31,224 nt of DNA. Origin: a virus. Position numbers and translations under genes: made by a program. Location: positions 1-31,224 of IMG/VR virus record IMGVR_UViG_3300021090_000080, one strand, 5' to 3'. This document shows positions 8,295-16,800 of the stretch, piece after piece; position 1 is the first letter of the stretch, and each line of letters begins with the position of its first letter. Under the pieces are notes generated by a model. That model was not told where the DNA came from. It saw only the letters and a program-made list of their open reading frames with translations, and did not search any database.

Positions 8295-8717
8295 ATGAAG
8301 GTTTCTTTCTCCAAGAAGATCATCTACACTCCTGACTTTAACGACAATACCACACTTCCTTTAGCTGAGCAGTGTCAGGTTGAACTGACGCCACTCAGTT
8401 TTGAGGAACTGATGCACTTGATGGAGGCATTTAAGGGCGTCATTGGTGATGAGAACGGTGATGAGAAAGTGGACGAGAAGTCCATGGGCAAGTATCTGAA
8501 ACAAATGCGAGCTATCAGTAAAGATGCTGCTGAGATCATCATTCATCGCGCCAAGATGAATAATCTGAACGATGTGAATGGAGAAAGCCTCAGCATTGAG
8601 GATGTCACCAAGTACCCGTCGTTCATGCCTCTGTTGGCAGACATCGTTAACAAGCTGTGCGAGATTTCCACCCCTTCGGAGACAGACACAAAAAACTTGA
8701 AACAGCAACCAGACTAA
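8295..8717 (+). CDS. Tail assembly chaperone, zero-frame product (gpG-like)
   Basis: A 140-residue acidic, mostly helical protein (for example FEELMHLMEAFKGVIGDENG and YLKQMRAISKDAAEIIIHR) with a GAGGG site about 7 nt before the ATG. It occupies the place of lambda gpG, directly before the tape measure gene. Its 3' end contains an in-frame slippery A AAA AAC sequence at 8690-8696, from which a longer product can be made by -1 frameshift. It is expected to coat the tape measure protein during tail assembly and to be absent from the finished virion. Sequence similarity to lambda gpG is not expected to be detectable. Confidence 0.85.
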   Translation: MKVSFSKKIIYTPDFNDNTTLPLAEQCQVELTPLSFEELMHLMEAFKGVIGDENGDEKVDEKSMGKYLKQMRAISKDAAEIIIHRAKMNNLNDVNGESLSIEDVTKYPSFMPLLADIVNKLCEISTPSETDTKNLKQQPD

Positions 8718-8965
8718 GTCAGTTCCCAATTAGGGCTGAAAAAGTCGGGTTGCTGACGACTACACATTGGTCATGCACATACTATCTGGGATGGTTCTTT
8801 CGCCTCTATGAAGTCAAGGAAACTGGATGGTGGTTAACGCGGCTCCCTGATAGCCGCCCGATAGGCAGGCAGGACGCTTTCTTCATTAGGTCTATGGAAA
8901 TCATATGCACAACTATGAACCTGATGCGAAAAGAGGAACTGGATCGGATTAGGACACAAAGATAA
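8295..8965 (+). CDS. Tail assembly chaperone, -1 frameshift fusion product (gpGT-like)
   Basis: Joining codons 1-134 of the zero frame to the -1 frame at the slippery site gives a protein of about 223 residues. The extension of 89 residues (LETATRLSQFP onward) is different in character: basic and aromatic, with YYLGWFFRLYE and FIRSMEIICTTM, as in lambda gpT-like domains. The fusion ends with TAA at 8963-8965, and the tape measure ATG begins on the last A of that stop. This end-to-start fit supports that the -1 frame is translated. In lambda and relatives the fusion is made at a few percent and is essential for tail assembly. Confidence 0.85.
8690..8755 (+). promoter_or_regulatory. Programmed -1 ribosomal frameshift site with downstream stem
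   Basis: The heptamer A AAA AAC lies exactly in the X XXY YYZ phase of the zero frame (8690-8696). Six bases later (8703-8710) an 8-nt arm CAGCAACC pairs perfectly with GGTTGCTG at 8748-8755. The stem can continue inward after an A-G mismatch with GACT (8712-8715) against AGTC (8743-8746), and an inner hairpin can form with CAG/CTG and CCC/GGG near 8720-8738. Slippery site, spacer of six, and stem all fit the known stimulatory layout. Confidence 0.85.
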
Positions 8966-11900
8966 TGGCCATAGCCCAACTCCTAATCCAGATCAAGGCC
9001 ACTGGGTCCCAGGCAATTGCGCTGCTCGACCAGCTTGAGAAGAAGCTGGGTGCAACCAGCCGATCTGCCGAAATCTTTGATCTCCAACTTCGGAATGTTG
9101 ATCGCACTCTGAAGTATCTGGCGACTGGCGCGGTATTGGGGTTGGGCGTTTCCTTCCTCAAGACCGCCGGTCAGTTGGAGCAGTTGACGCTTCGCCTCGC
9201 GTCACTTGAAGGCTCCCTTGATGTAGCCAACAAGAAGATGGACCAGTTGGTGGCGTTGACCACCAGGGTTCCGTACACCATTAAGGGCGTGTCTGATGCC
9301 TTCGTTAAGCTGAAGGCTGCTGGCATCAATCCCATTGTTGATGACCAGGGCAACGGGCCTCTCAAAAAACTGCTTGATGGCATTGCCGCCTTCGGCGGTG
9401 ACACTGACATCCTGAACCGCGCCACTATCGCCATCCAGCAGATGGCTGGTAAGGGCGTGATCTCAATGGAAGAATTGCGTCAGCAGTTGGGTGAAGCGAT
9501 CCCCACTGCGATCCGTGCCATGGCTGAGGGCATGGGTATCTCTGTGTCCCAATTGATCAGGGATGTCAGCCGAGGTAGGGTGGAGTTTGAGAAGGGCTTC
9601 ACTGCAATGATTGATACCCTCGGCAAGAAATATGCCGGGGCTGGCGAATTGCTCAAGACCACCTTCCTTGGGTCTTTGATGCAAACGCGCAACGAATTTG
9701 AGAAGTTCGCACTGCTGTTTCAGCGTTCCGGTTATCTGGACGTATTCACTGCCTTCATCAAAAAGGCAAATGATGAACTGTCCCGGTTGAACGCATACCT
9801 GGCTTCATCAGATGCCAAGAGCGGAATTGAAGCATTTAATCGGCGTTTGATCAGCTTTGCTGAGGCGGCATACAAAGCTACGTTGCCACTCCAGTCTTTA
9901 ATCAGCATGATCAGCAATCTCGCATCAGCAGTGACTGGGTCAATTAGTGGCATCCCTGCTGAAATAATTGGTGGTGGCATTCTTGGCTTCATTTTGTTTG
10001 GCAAGAAGGGTGCGTTGGCTGGCGCCTTGTTTGGCGTTGTCCATGAACAATTGGATAGCATCATTCGATTGATTGCTGCCTTCATTGGTGGTGTCAATGA
10101 TGCTGCTTCATCCATCGGATTGGACCTTGGCGATGCTGCGGCTGGCGGCTTGCTTGGTTATATGATCTTTGGTAAGAAGGGGGCGCTCATTGGTGGCGCA
10201 CTCGGCCTTGTTGAAGATATGGCGCGCATTGTTCGTGATATCATTCTTTGGTTTTCTGACCAATTTGAAACGCTTGGTGTCCGCATTGGCTTGTTCTTGC
10301 GCAATGGCATCATGGATGCCTTTGGCGGAGCTAAGGTGGATATTGATAAGACGTTGAAAGAAATGGGCCTGGGCGGCAGATTGGATGCTGCTCGTGCAGA
10401 TGACAAGCTTGGCCGCTTGAATCAGAACAATCCGTTTAACCGGGCGTTCTGGGATAAAGGCGCCATGGAAAAGGAAATGGCGCTTCCTGATCCTGAGAAA
10501 ATGGGAGTCCAGAACTTTCGCGCCAGTATCGAGCAGACCGTTGAATCATTCAAAAAGCTGCGCGAAGAAACTGTTAAGAATTTTGAACAGATCAAGACGT
10601 TCGGTGGTTTGACCGACGCTCAAGATAAGGCTCTGCAAAAAGTTAACAAGACTATGTCTGAAGCTGAGCTTCGCCTCCAAGGCGGCGGCGATTCAATGGC
10701 CACTTATGTGGCTAAGCAGAAGAAAAGCCTTGGTGAACTGCAAAAGATCATTGGTGATGTCCGCGATGGTATCAGCAAAGAGACTGATCCAAATAAGAAG
10801 GCTGGGCTTCAGAAGGAACTCGTATCACTTATGATGACGGCTGGCCAGTACAAGCAAGTCATTTCTGGACTTGAGCGCATGGCCGGTGCTAATATTGGCG
10901 GTAAGATAGACAAGCAGTTCCTTCAAATTGCCGTCACTTTACGTGACATGAACAGAGAGGTTGATCGCGCTCTTGAGTCGTTTGGAGGTTTTGCTGATCC
11001 TATCCAATTAGCGGTGGATAAAGCAAAGGAAAAGTTTGAAGATTTGCGCGATAAGATCGAAAAGACTGAGCTTGCCATCAGACAGTCTCGCGCCTCAGTT
11101 GACCAAAAACGTGTCGCTCTTGAAGCAATCGCCAAAACACTTGAGAGAGTAGGTGAAGCTGAGAAGATTGTTGAGGCGCGCGAACGGTTCAAAGCAACAA
11201 TTGCAGTACAGCGCGCCACCCAAGAAGCGACAAATGCTGCGTTGATTGAGCGCACCAATGCGCTTGTCATGCAAGCAGAGAACAATTATGACCAATATGC
11301 TGTTGCGACGATCCGCGCCAATGAACAGGTACGTCAATCATTGCAAGGCATTCAAGATAAGATGCGCGATATTGAACTAAACATGCGCAAAAATGGTGGG
11401 TTGATCCCAGATGATGTAGCGCAGAACGCAATTGATAGTCTCAAGCGCACTTACGAGTTGATGTCGATTGAGGGGCAGAAGTTTGTTGAGCGTGCTAAGT
11501 TCCAGGCAAGCGACTGGGGCCGTATGTTCACCAATATTGCCTCGTCATTGGAGAACTCTTTGGTGTCTGGACTTGACATGCTTGTTACCAAGACTGGAAA
11601 CGCTACTGACATTTTGCGTAGTTTCTACCGCGACATCACCAAGGAAGTAGAACGCTATCTTGTCAAGATGGCGATGATGGCCGTCTTTGGGACAGGGGAT
11701 AATGCTGGGCAAGGCCAGGCCATGTCTGGCATTGTTGGCTTCCTTGGCAAGATTGGTGCTGGTGTGGCTACGTCAATGGGCTTCGCCAGCGGCGGATCAT
11801 TCCTTGTTGGCGGCACTGGCGGGACTGATTCTGTCCCGGTTAAGTTCATGGCCTCTCCTGGTGAGCGCGTTAGTGTTGAGACAGAAGGTCAACAAATGCG

Positions 11901-12039
11901 TGCTGGTTCAGGTAGCTGGAACATTAGCATTAATGCTGTTGATTCCAGAAGTGTGCGCGAATTGTTCATGAGGGAAGGGTCAGCCCTGGTAGAAGCAATT
12001 CAACAGCGCCAACGTCTCAATAGGGGCTTCAGGACATGA
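8965..12039 (+). CDS. Tail tape measure protein
   Basis: A 1024-residue protein whose length sets tail length. Residues about 65-220 are a recognisable tape measure domain: LTLRLASLEGSLDVANKKM, the VKLKAAGINP loop and GKGVISMEELRQQLGEAIP. Two Gly-rich membrane-like stretches follow at about 335-360 and 392-415, both containing FGKKGAL (around 341-351 and 398-408). The centre (500-900) is long, charged and helical. The C-terminus has the usual FASGGSFLVGGTGGTDSVPV motif. Start TAATG overlaps the stop of the frameshift product and there is only a weak AGGA 10 nt upstream, so its translation may depend on ribosomes that reach it through the frameshift. At about 0.15 nm per residue the tail would be roughly 150 nm, a rule-of-thumb estimate. 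Confidence 0.93.
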   Translation: MAIAQLLIQIKATGSQAIALLDQLEKKLGATSRSAEIFDLQLRNVDRTLKYLATGAVLGLGVSFLKTAGQLEQLTLRLASLEGSLDVANKKMDQLVALTTRVPYTIKGVSDAFVKLKAAGINPIVDDQGNGPLKKLLDGIAAFGGDTDILNRATIAIQQMAGKGVISMEELRQQLGEAIPTAIRAMAEGMGISVSQLIRDVSRGRVEFEKGFTAMIDTLGKKYAGAGELLKTTFLGSLMQTRNEFEKFALLFQRSGYLDVFTAFIKKANDELSRLNAYLASSDAKSGIEAFNRRLISFAEAAYKATLPLQSLISMISNLASAVTGSISGIPAEIIGGGILGFILFGKKGALAGALFGVVHEQLDSIIRLIAAFIGGVNDAASSIGLDLGDAAAGGLLGYMIFGKKGALIGGALGLVEDMARIVRDIILWFSDQFETLGVRIGLFLRNGIMDAFGGAKVDIDKTLKEMGLGGRLDAARADDKLGRLNQNNPFNRAFWDKGAMEKEMALPDPEKMGVQNFRASIEQTVESFKKLREETVKNFEQIKTFGGLTDAQDKALQKVNKTMSEAELRLQGGGDSMATYVAKQKKSLGELQKIIGDVRDGISKETDPNKKAGLQKELVSLMMTAGQYKQVISGLERMAGANIGGKIDKQFLQIAVTLRDMNREVDRALESFGGFADPIQLAVDKAKEKFEDLRDKIEKTELAIRQSRASVDQKRVALEAIAKTLERVGEAEKIVEARERFKATIAVQRATQEATNAALIERTNALVMQAENNYDQYAVATIRANEQVRQSLQGIQDKMRDIELNMRKNGGLIPDDVAQNAIDSLKRTYELMSIEGQKFVERAKFQASDWGRMFTNIASSLENSLVSGLDMLVTKTGNATDILRSFYRDITKEVERYLVKMAMMAVFGTGDNAGQGQAMSGIVGFLGKIGAGVATSMGFASGGSFLVGGTGGTDSVPVKFMASPGERVSVETEGQQMRAGSGSWNISINAVDSRSVRELFMREGSALVEAIQQRQRLNRGFRT

Positions 12040-12629
12040 CCCTTCCAATCTTTGTTACATCGCCCCTGCCCCTTCCTATGGATCGCGTCCCAAGCTGGAA
12101 CGAGAGTGTCTACAGGTATGATAGCGGCGCCCGCCAGGCTACAACTGGATGGGATCGACCGCTCTACACTCGCATGGCATTCACCGTTCGCAATATGGGG
12201 CGCGCCAAGCAATCGAGCCTCCATAACTTCTACAATGAGCGCAAGGGCAAAACTGAACCTTTTGTGGTGAAAGACCCTTATGACTATTTGGTCCAAGGTA
12301 TCACCCAGGTCCCATCTGGCCCGACTATTGCTGCCAATTCTGGTTTCTATTTTGTGGAGGCTCATAGTTGGAACTTCCTTCCTGATAGTGCTAATCTGGT
12401 CTTTGTGTCTGCTCTTTCTGGCACTCTTATATCTGGGTCTCATTATGTTGTCAGTCTTGATAATGGCTTTGTGCAATTGGTCATCGGCAAGGCGGCAGCA
12501 GATAACATTTCCGCTTCAGGTCACTATTTCAGAAAAGTAGCGTTTGCAGATTTCCAAGAGCAATCGTTCTTGTGGGATCAATTCAACGGCTCTTTCGTGC
12601 TTGAGGAGCTTCTGCCTAGAACATCATGA
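12036..12629 (+). CDS. Distal tail protein (DUF2460-like)
   Basis: A 197-residue protein, first of a four-gene tail-tip set. The N-terminal part (residues 1-85) has an SWNESVYRYDSGARQATTGW opening and then FYNERKGKTEPFVVKDPYDY, which resembles the DUF2460 family, a distal tail protein in gene transfer agents and related phages in which a short helix 'FF..R.G...gF...D..D' recurs. The middle contains GSHYVVSLDNGFVQLVIG, and the end has FAVFNGSFVLEELL-like strands. Its ATG overlaps the tape measure stop (ATGA). It is expected to form a ring joining tail tube and hub. Confidence 0.78.
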   Translation: MTLPIFVTSPLPLPMDRVPSWNESVYRYDSGARQATTGWDRPLYTRMAFTVRNMGRAKQSSLHNFYNERKGKTEPFVVKDPYDYLVQGITQVPSGPTIAANSGFYFVEAHSWNFLPDSANLVFVSALSGTLISGSHYVVSLDNGFVQLVIGKAAADNISASGHYFRKVAFADFQEQSFLWDQFNGSFVLEELLPRTS

Positions 12630-13462
12630 GAAGCGTATCCTCAGCATTCTGGCTCGCGCTCCAGCAGGAAGGTATCCAGCTGACTGAGTTGCTTGAGTTC
12701 ACAACAGCACTACAAGTGTTTCGTTGGACCGTGGCAAACAAGGTCATGGTGTCGAGCGGATTTGAGTGGTATCCGTTCCCTGGTAGAAATGTCAATGGCA
12801 TTGAGGAAAGCAATGACCTTGGTGTTAATGTCACAGACTTTGTGATGGCTAATACTGGCACAGTATTGCCAGCAGTGTTGGTTTCAAATAATTTTGACCA
12901 CGCATCTTTGATTGTTCGCCGCGTCCTAGTCAATTCACCTGACTTGGGCAATGTGACAATTTACCGTGGCCGAATGGGCGACTTTGCCTATAACCGTGAC
13001 GCAATCACCGGTCAGCTTCGCAACAGGTGGAATAGTGCAGATGTACAATGGCCATACTACACTTATATGGACACTTGCGTTTGGCGCTTTGGCGGTGTGG
13101 GTTGTGGCGTCGATGCGAGTAGCTTCACAGTTCGCTCCCTACAACTTCTTAGTTCCACAGAGTTCCGCACGCTCACAACTACGGCTGGTTCACTCTCAGC
13201 ATATTCCAACGGTCACTTCGACCGTGGGCGCGTCACCTTTAAGACTGGTCAAAACTCAGGGCAACTGAGAAGCATCCTTGTTCACAGCGGGAGCACTTTG
13301 GCGCTATTCCATCGCCTCCCATATGCGGTATCAAGTGGTGACATCATTGAAATCTTCCCAGGCTGTCGCAAGCGGATCATAACCGATTGCCTGAGCAAGT
13401 TTAACAATACTGGCAGGGCATTGGCTTTCCCATGGATACCAAAACAAGAGCAAGCATTCTAA
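12626..13462 (+). CDS. Tail tip protein of the DUF2163 / phage BR0599 type
   Basis: A 278-residue protein in the second position of the tail-tip set. The C-terminal third has the family hallmarks: a Cys pair in FPGCRKRIITDC (about residues 247-256) followed by FNNTGRALAFPWIPKQ, and an earlier TCVWRFGGVGCGVD piece with two more Cys near 150-160. In the gene transfer agent structure this type of protein sits between distal tail protein and hub and may hold an iron-sulfur or metal site; that is knowledge of the family. Start overlaps the previous stop (ATGA). The reading frame overlaps the next gene by 31 nt. Confidence 0.85.
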   Translation: MRSVSSAFWLALQQEGIQLTELLEFTTALQVFRWTVANKVMVSSGFEWYPFPGRNVNGIEESNDLGVNVTDFVMANTGTVLPAVLVSNNFDHASLIVRRVLVNSPDLGNVTIYRGRMGDFAYNRDAITGQLRNRWNSADVQWPYYTYMDTCVWRFGGVGCGVDASSFTVRSLQLLSSTEFRTLTTTAGSLSAYSNGHFDRGRVTFKTGQNSGQLRSILVHSGSTLALFHRLPYAVSSGDIIEIFPGCRKRIITDCLSKFNNTGRALAFPWIPKQEQAF

Positions 13463-13872
13463 AGGAAGCACGCACCTGGATTGGTGTCTCTTTCCATCAT
13501 AAGGGGCAGACCAGGGCTGGCGTTGACTGTGGTGGTTTCATCCAAGCAGTCTATTGTCAGTTTATCCCACTCAAACCATTTCCTGATTGCTACGCACAGG
13601 ATTGGGGAGTGCATAAGGATAACAATGAGATTTACCTGGAACATATATCAGAGTACGTTACTGAAGTCCTGCTCCCGGTGCCAGCAGGACTGGCTGTATT
13701 TAAGTTTGGCAGGTCATTTTGCCACGGCGCAATTTGTACCGAGAAAGGTACCTTCATCCATGCCAAGGGCAGGACTGGAGCGGGCGCTGTGGTTGAAACA
13801 AGGATCACTGAATTCTACCGCCAAGGGAAGCTTGTTCCAGTCAAGTATTTTGACCTGAAAACCAATGGGTGA
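13432..13872 (+). CDS. NlpC/P60-type phage cell wall peptidase
   Basis: A 146-residue cysteine peptidase that would cut peptide cross-links in the cell wall during DNA entry. The catalytic Cys is probably C33 in GVDCGG. The His is C97-H98 (FCHGAI), followed by FIHA (108-111), the strand-helix pattern of the family. It is the third member of the tail-tip set, which in gene transfer agents and many alphaproteobacterial phages is followed by the hub gene. It starts 31 nt inside the preceding gene without a clear ribosome site, so coupled translation is likely. An internal wall-degrading role in the tail tip is inferred from this placement; a lysis role is less likely because an endolysin is present downstream. 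Confidence 0.88.
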   Translation: MDTKTRASILKEARTWIGVSFHHKGQTRAGVDCGGFIQAVYCQFIPLKPFPDCYAQDWGVHKDNNEIYLEHISEYVTEVLLPVPAGLAVFKFGRSFCHGAICTEKGTFIHAKGRTGAGAVVETRITEFYRQGKLVPVKYFDLKTNG

Positions 13873-16800
13873 GTTTGCTGGTCCTCTTGGAGGTGCCGCA
13901 GCTGGCGCGGTAGCTGGTGGCTTTGTTGGCATGCCGCAATTGGGTGCTGCGGTTGGCTGGCTTGTAGGCTCATGGCTGTTTGGTAAGAAAACCCAAGAAC
14001 AGAACCAAATAATTGATCCAGGGGCTGAGGAAATGCCCCGGTTTAATCAAGCTTTGCGCGGCGTCACCATACCAGTTCTGTTTGGCACTAATAAGGTGTC
14101 ATCGCAGATAGTTTGGCAGAACAATTTCCAAACACTTAGGCAAGAGACATCAAGCCAACCTGCTGGCGCTGCCAAAGGTGGCGGCTCTGGGATGGGGGCA
14201 AAAGGTGGTGCTGGTAGCGGCTCTACCACAGTGGCATATACCTACAAATGGGATTTGATTTATCATTTTGGTATGGTCCCTGAAGCATACACATTATATG
14301 GTGGTTGGGTTGGAACCCAGCGCCTATCAAGTGACACTATTTTGAAGCTCACCGGCTCTATTATTGGTGAGAGTTTCGGTCTGGTACCACCTTCTGGTAA
14401 TGCTGAGAAGGCTTCGCTCCACTTCACTGAGGGAGTGTTCTTTGGAGGTTCAAGTAATGTAGATGAGTTTTGGACACATCTTACCAGCGTGGTCGGGTTT
14501 AATGTTGGTTGGCCACATACCGCTTGGATTGGTTTCAAAGAATTGGAGCTAGGCTCCCATCCTAATGTGCCACAACTCTTTGTAGAGATTGGCCCTGGTG
14601 GTGCTGAGATCACTCCTATAAGTGACTTCTTGTGGGCCATTGATGAACTTGATCCATTGACTGAATGGCAACACGCTGGATTTACCAAATACCAAATGAC
14701 GTTGGGTTGGGTCAATTCTGGCACATTAAGCACTGTTGTTGTCAGAATTATTGATTTTCAAGGGGTACAAAGGCAGGCATATACAGTCCAGCAGATTATT
14801 GATATTGTCAATCCAAACATTAGCAGCATCATTGATACTGGATCGGTTAACCTTTCCATAGGTGCATGGTCAGTGCTTATGGGAGGTAAATATAGTGTCT
14901 GTAAAATCCATTCAGTTATTGGAATTTCTGAAGTTCTACATATTTGCGTTTTCCAAAATGAATCAGATGGTGGATTGACCTATATTGGTCATGGATACTA
15001 TGAGCGCGGATCAACTTTTGTTCCATATTTGACTGATGGATTTATCACCCATGGCGGTGCTATGGATGAAGATGCCCCGCTTTATTTGTTTGGCGGAAAT
15101 GGTATTGGTGGGGTAGCCAGGGCATTTGCTTGCCTTCCATCAATCACTAATTTGATTAGCGGTTCATTTAACCATCTTGGATCATCCGGTACATTTGGTG
15201 CTAGAGAGTTTCCGCATGTGCTCTATGCTCCATCATCCAAATTGGACTATCTTGGTTCACATAGCAGCAATGGTAATTATTCATTTATCCGCAATACAAG
15301 AATTGGTTTTGTACTGCCAACATACACCATCAGCCTGACTTTGGTTGCTAGGGATTATTACTATGTGTATGTGAGCAAGCCGACGCGCGATCAGCACTCT
15401 GCTTCTGGTGCCTTGAAAGTGCCATTCATCGTTGATAACTATGCTGCTTATCCAAATGGATTCATTTTCAGGCTCCCTGTTGGTCCTGCTGATGGCCAAG
15501 GTTATACAAGCATTGAGCACACAATCTCAGGGGTAAACAAATTCATTTCAATTAGCATTTCTGATTCTGACATTGTAGTTGTCAATGACAAGTTCAATGA
15601 TCGGACTGGCAATGCTGATGAAATCCCATTTGATGATGAAGGGGAAGATGTTCAAGGCAATGTTAATGCTGCACTTGGATACTTTGAATACTTTGCTGCT
15701 GTAGAGGCTTTGCCCCAAGGCGGCTTTTTGATTTTCTTCAACAAATATGATTTCAATTTGGGTGGCGCCAGCGAACCAAACTATTTCACTATCCGTGCAT
15801 TTGTTTGGAACCCTGTCACAGAGCAGTCGCGCGAATATGCCCAGGGCTCTGGGTCTGTATTCTTGCCATCAGATTTTGGTGATTCAAGTTCTACTAGTGA
15901 CTATGATATGATGTCCATGGTTCTCCGTTCTGGAGAATATGTGTACATTGGTGGTTGGACCGGAATAGGATTAAGTGCTGAAAGCAAGGGTTCGCCCTGG
16001 CTTTCACAATTTGGAACATTCAATCTTTCTGGCGGTGTTGACATCCCACCCCCAGCCATTATTCGCGAGATTTTAGCGCACCCAGTATTTGGGATTGGCT
16101 TCGCTTACGCTGATATTGATGAGACAAGCTATCAGTTTGCATTCCAATTTTGTGAAGCAAACAACTATCTCGTCAGCACGCAATATCGCCGCGAGCAAGG
16201 ATCACTCGACACAATTGAATTGCTGTTAGCTGTGTATGGTGGCTTTCTTGCCATTACAACAGAGGGCACAGTCAAATTTGGCGTCCAGCAATATCAATCA
16301 ACCCCGGTTCGGACCATTGATAATAACCATCTGCTAATTGACAAAGTAGGTGAGCCGCCAGTTTCAATTAGCAAGGGTGCGCCACAAGATACATTCAATA
16401 AAGTGCTGGTCAATTTCATTGATCGTAACCTTGATTATCAGCAGAACCAAGTTGAAGATGCTGATGAAGTTGATCAAGATGTAACTGGCATTAGGAAGAA
16501 GGAATTTCCGCCACAGTTTGTAATGGCAGAGAATACTGCCCGCACCATTGCTTTGCGCGCATTGATCAATAATCTCTATGCGCGCGACATCTATTCTTTC
16601 ATGCTTGGCCCCAAGGATCAAGACCTTGAACCGGGCGATCTCATCACATTGGTAGATAGCTACAGCACATTGAACACGCAGTGCCGTATTACGCGGTGGG
16701 AGGAAAAGCGCAAGCAACGCTTTGAAGTGAAGGCGGTGCAAGAACTGGCATACGTTTCTAGTCTCCAAGTGAGCAGCGGGTTTGATTCAACCAGCCAATC

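Noticed and set aside
13432-13872. Phage lysis endopeptidase as the role of the NlpC/P60 protein
   Set aside because: It lies inside the tail-tip gene series, and a separate GH108 endolysin with spanins is present; a virion-borne role fits better.
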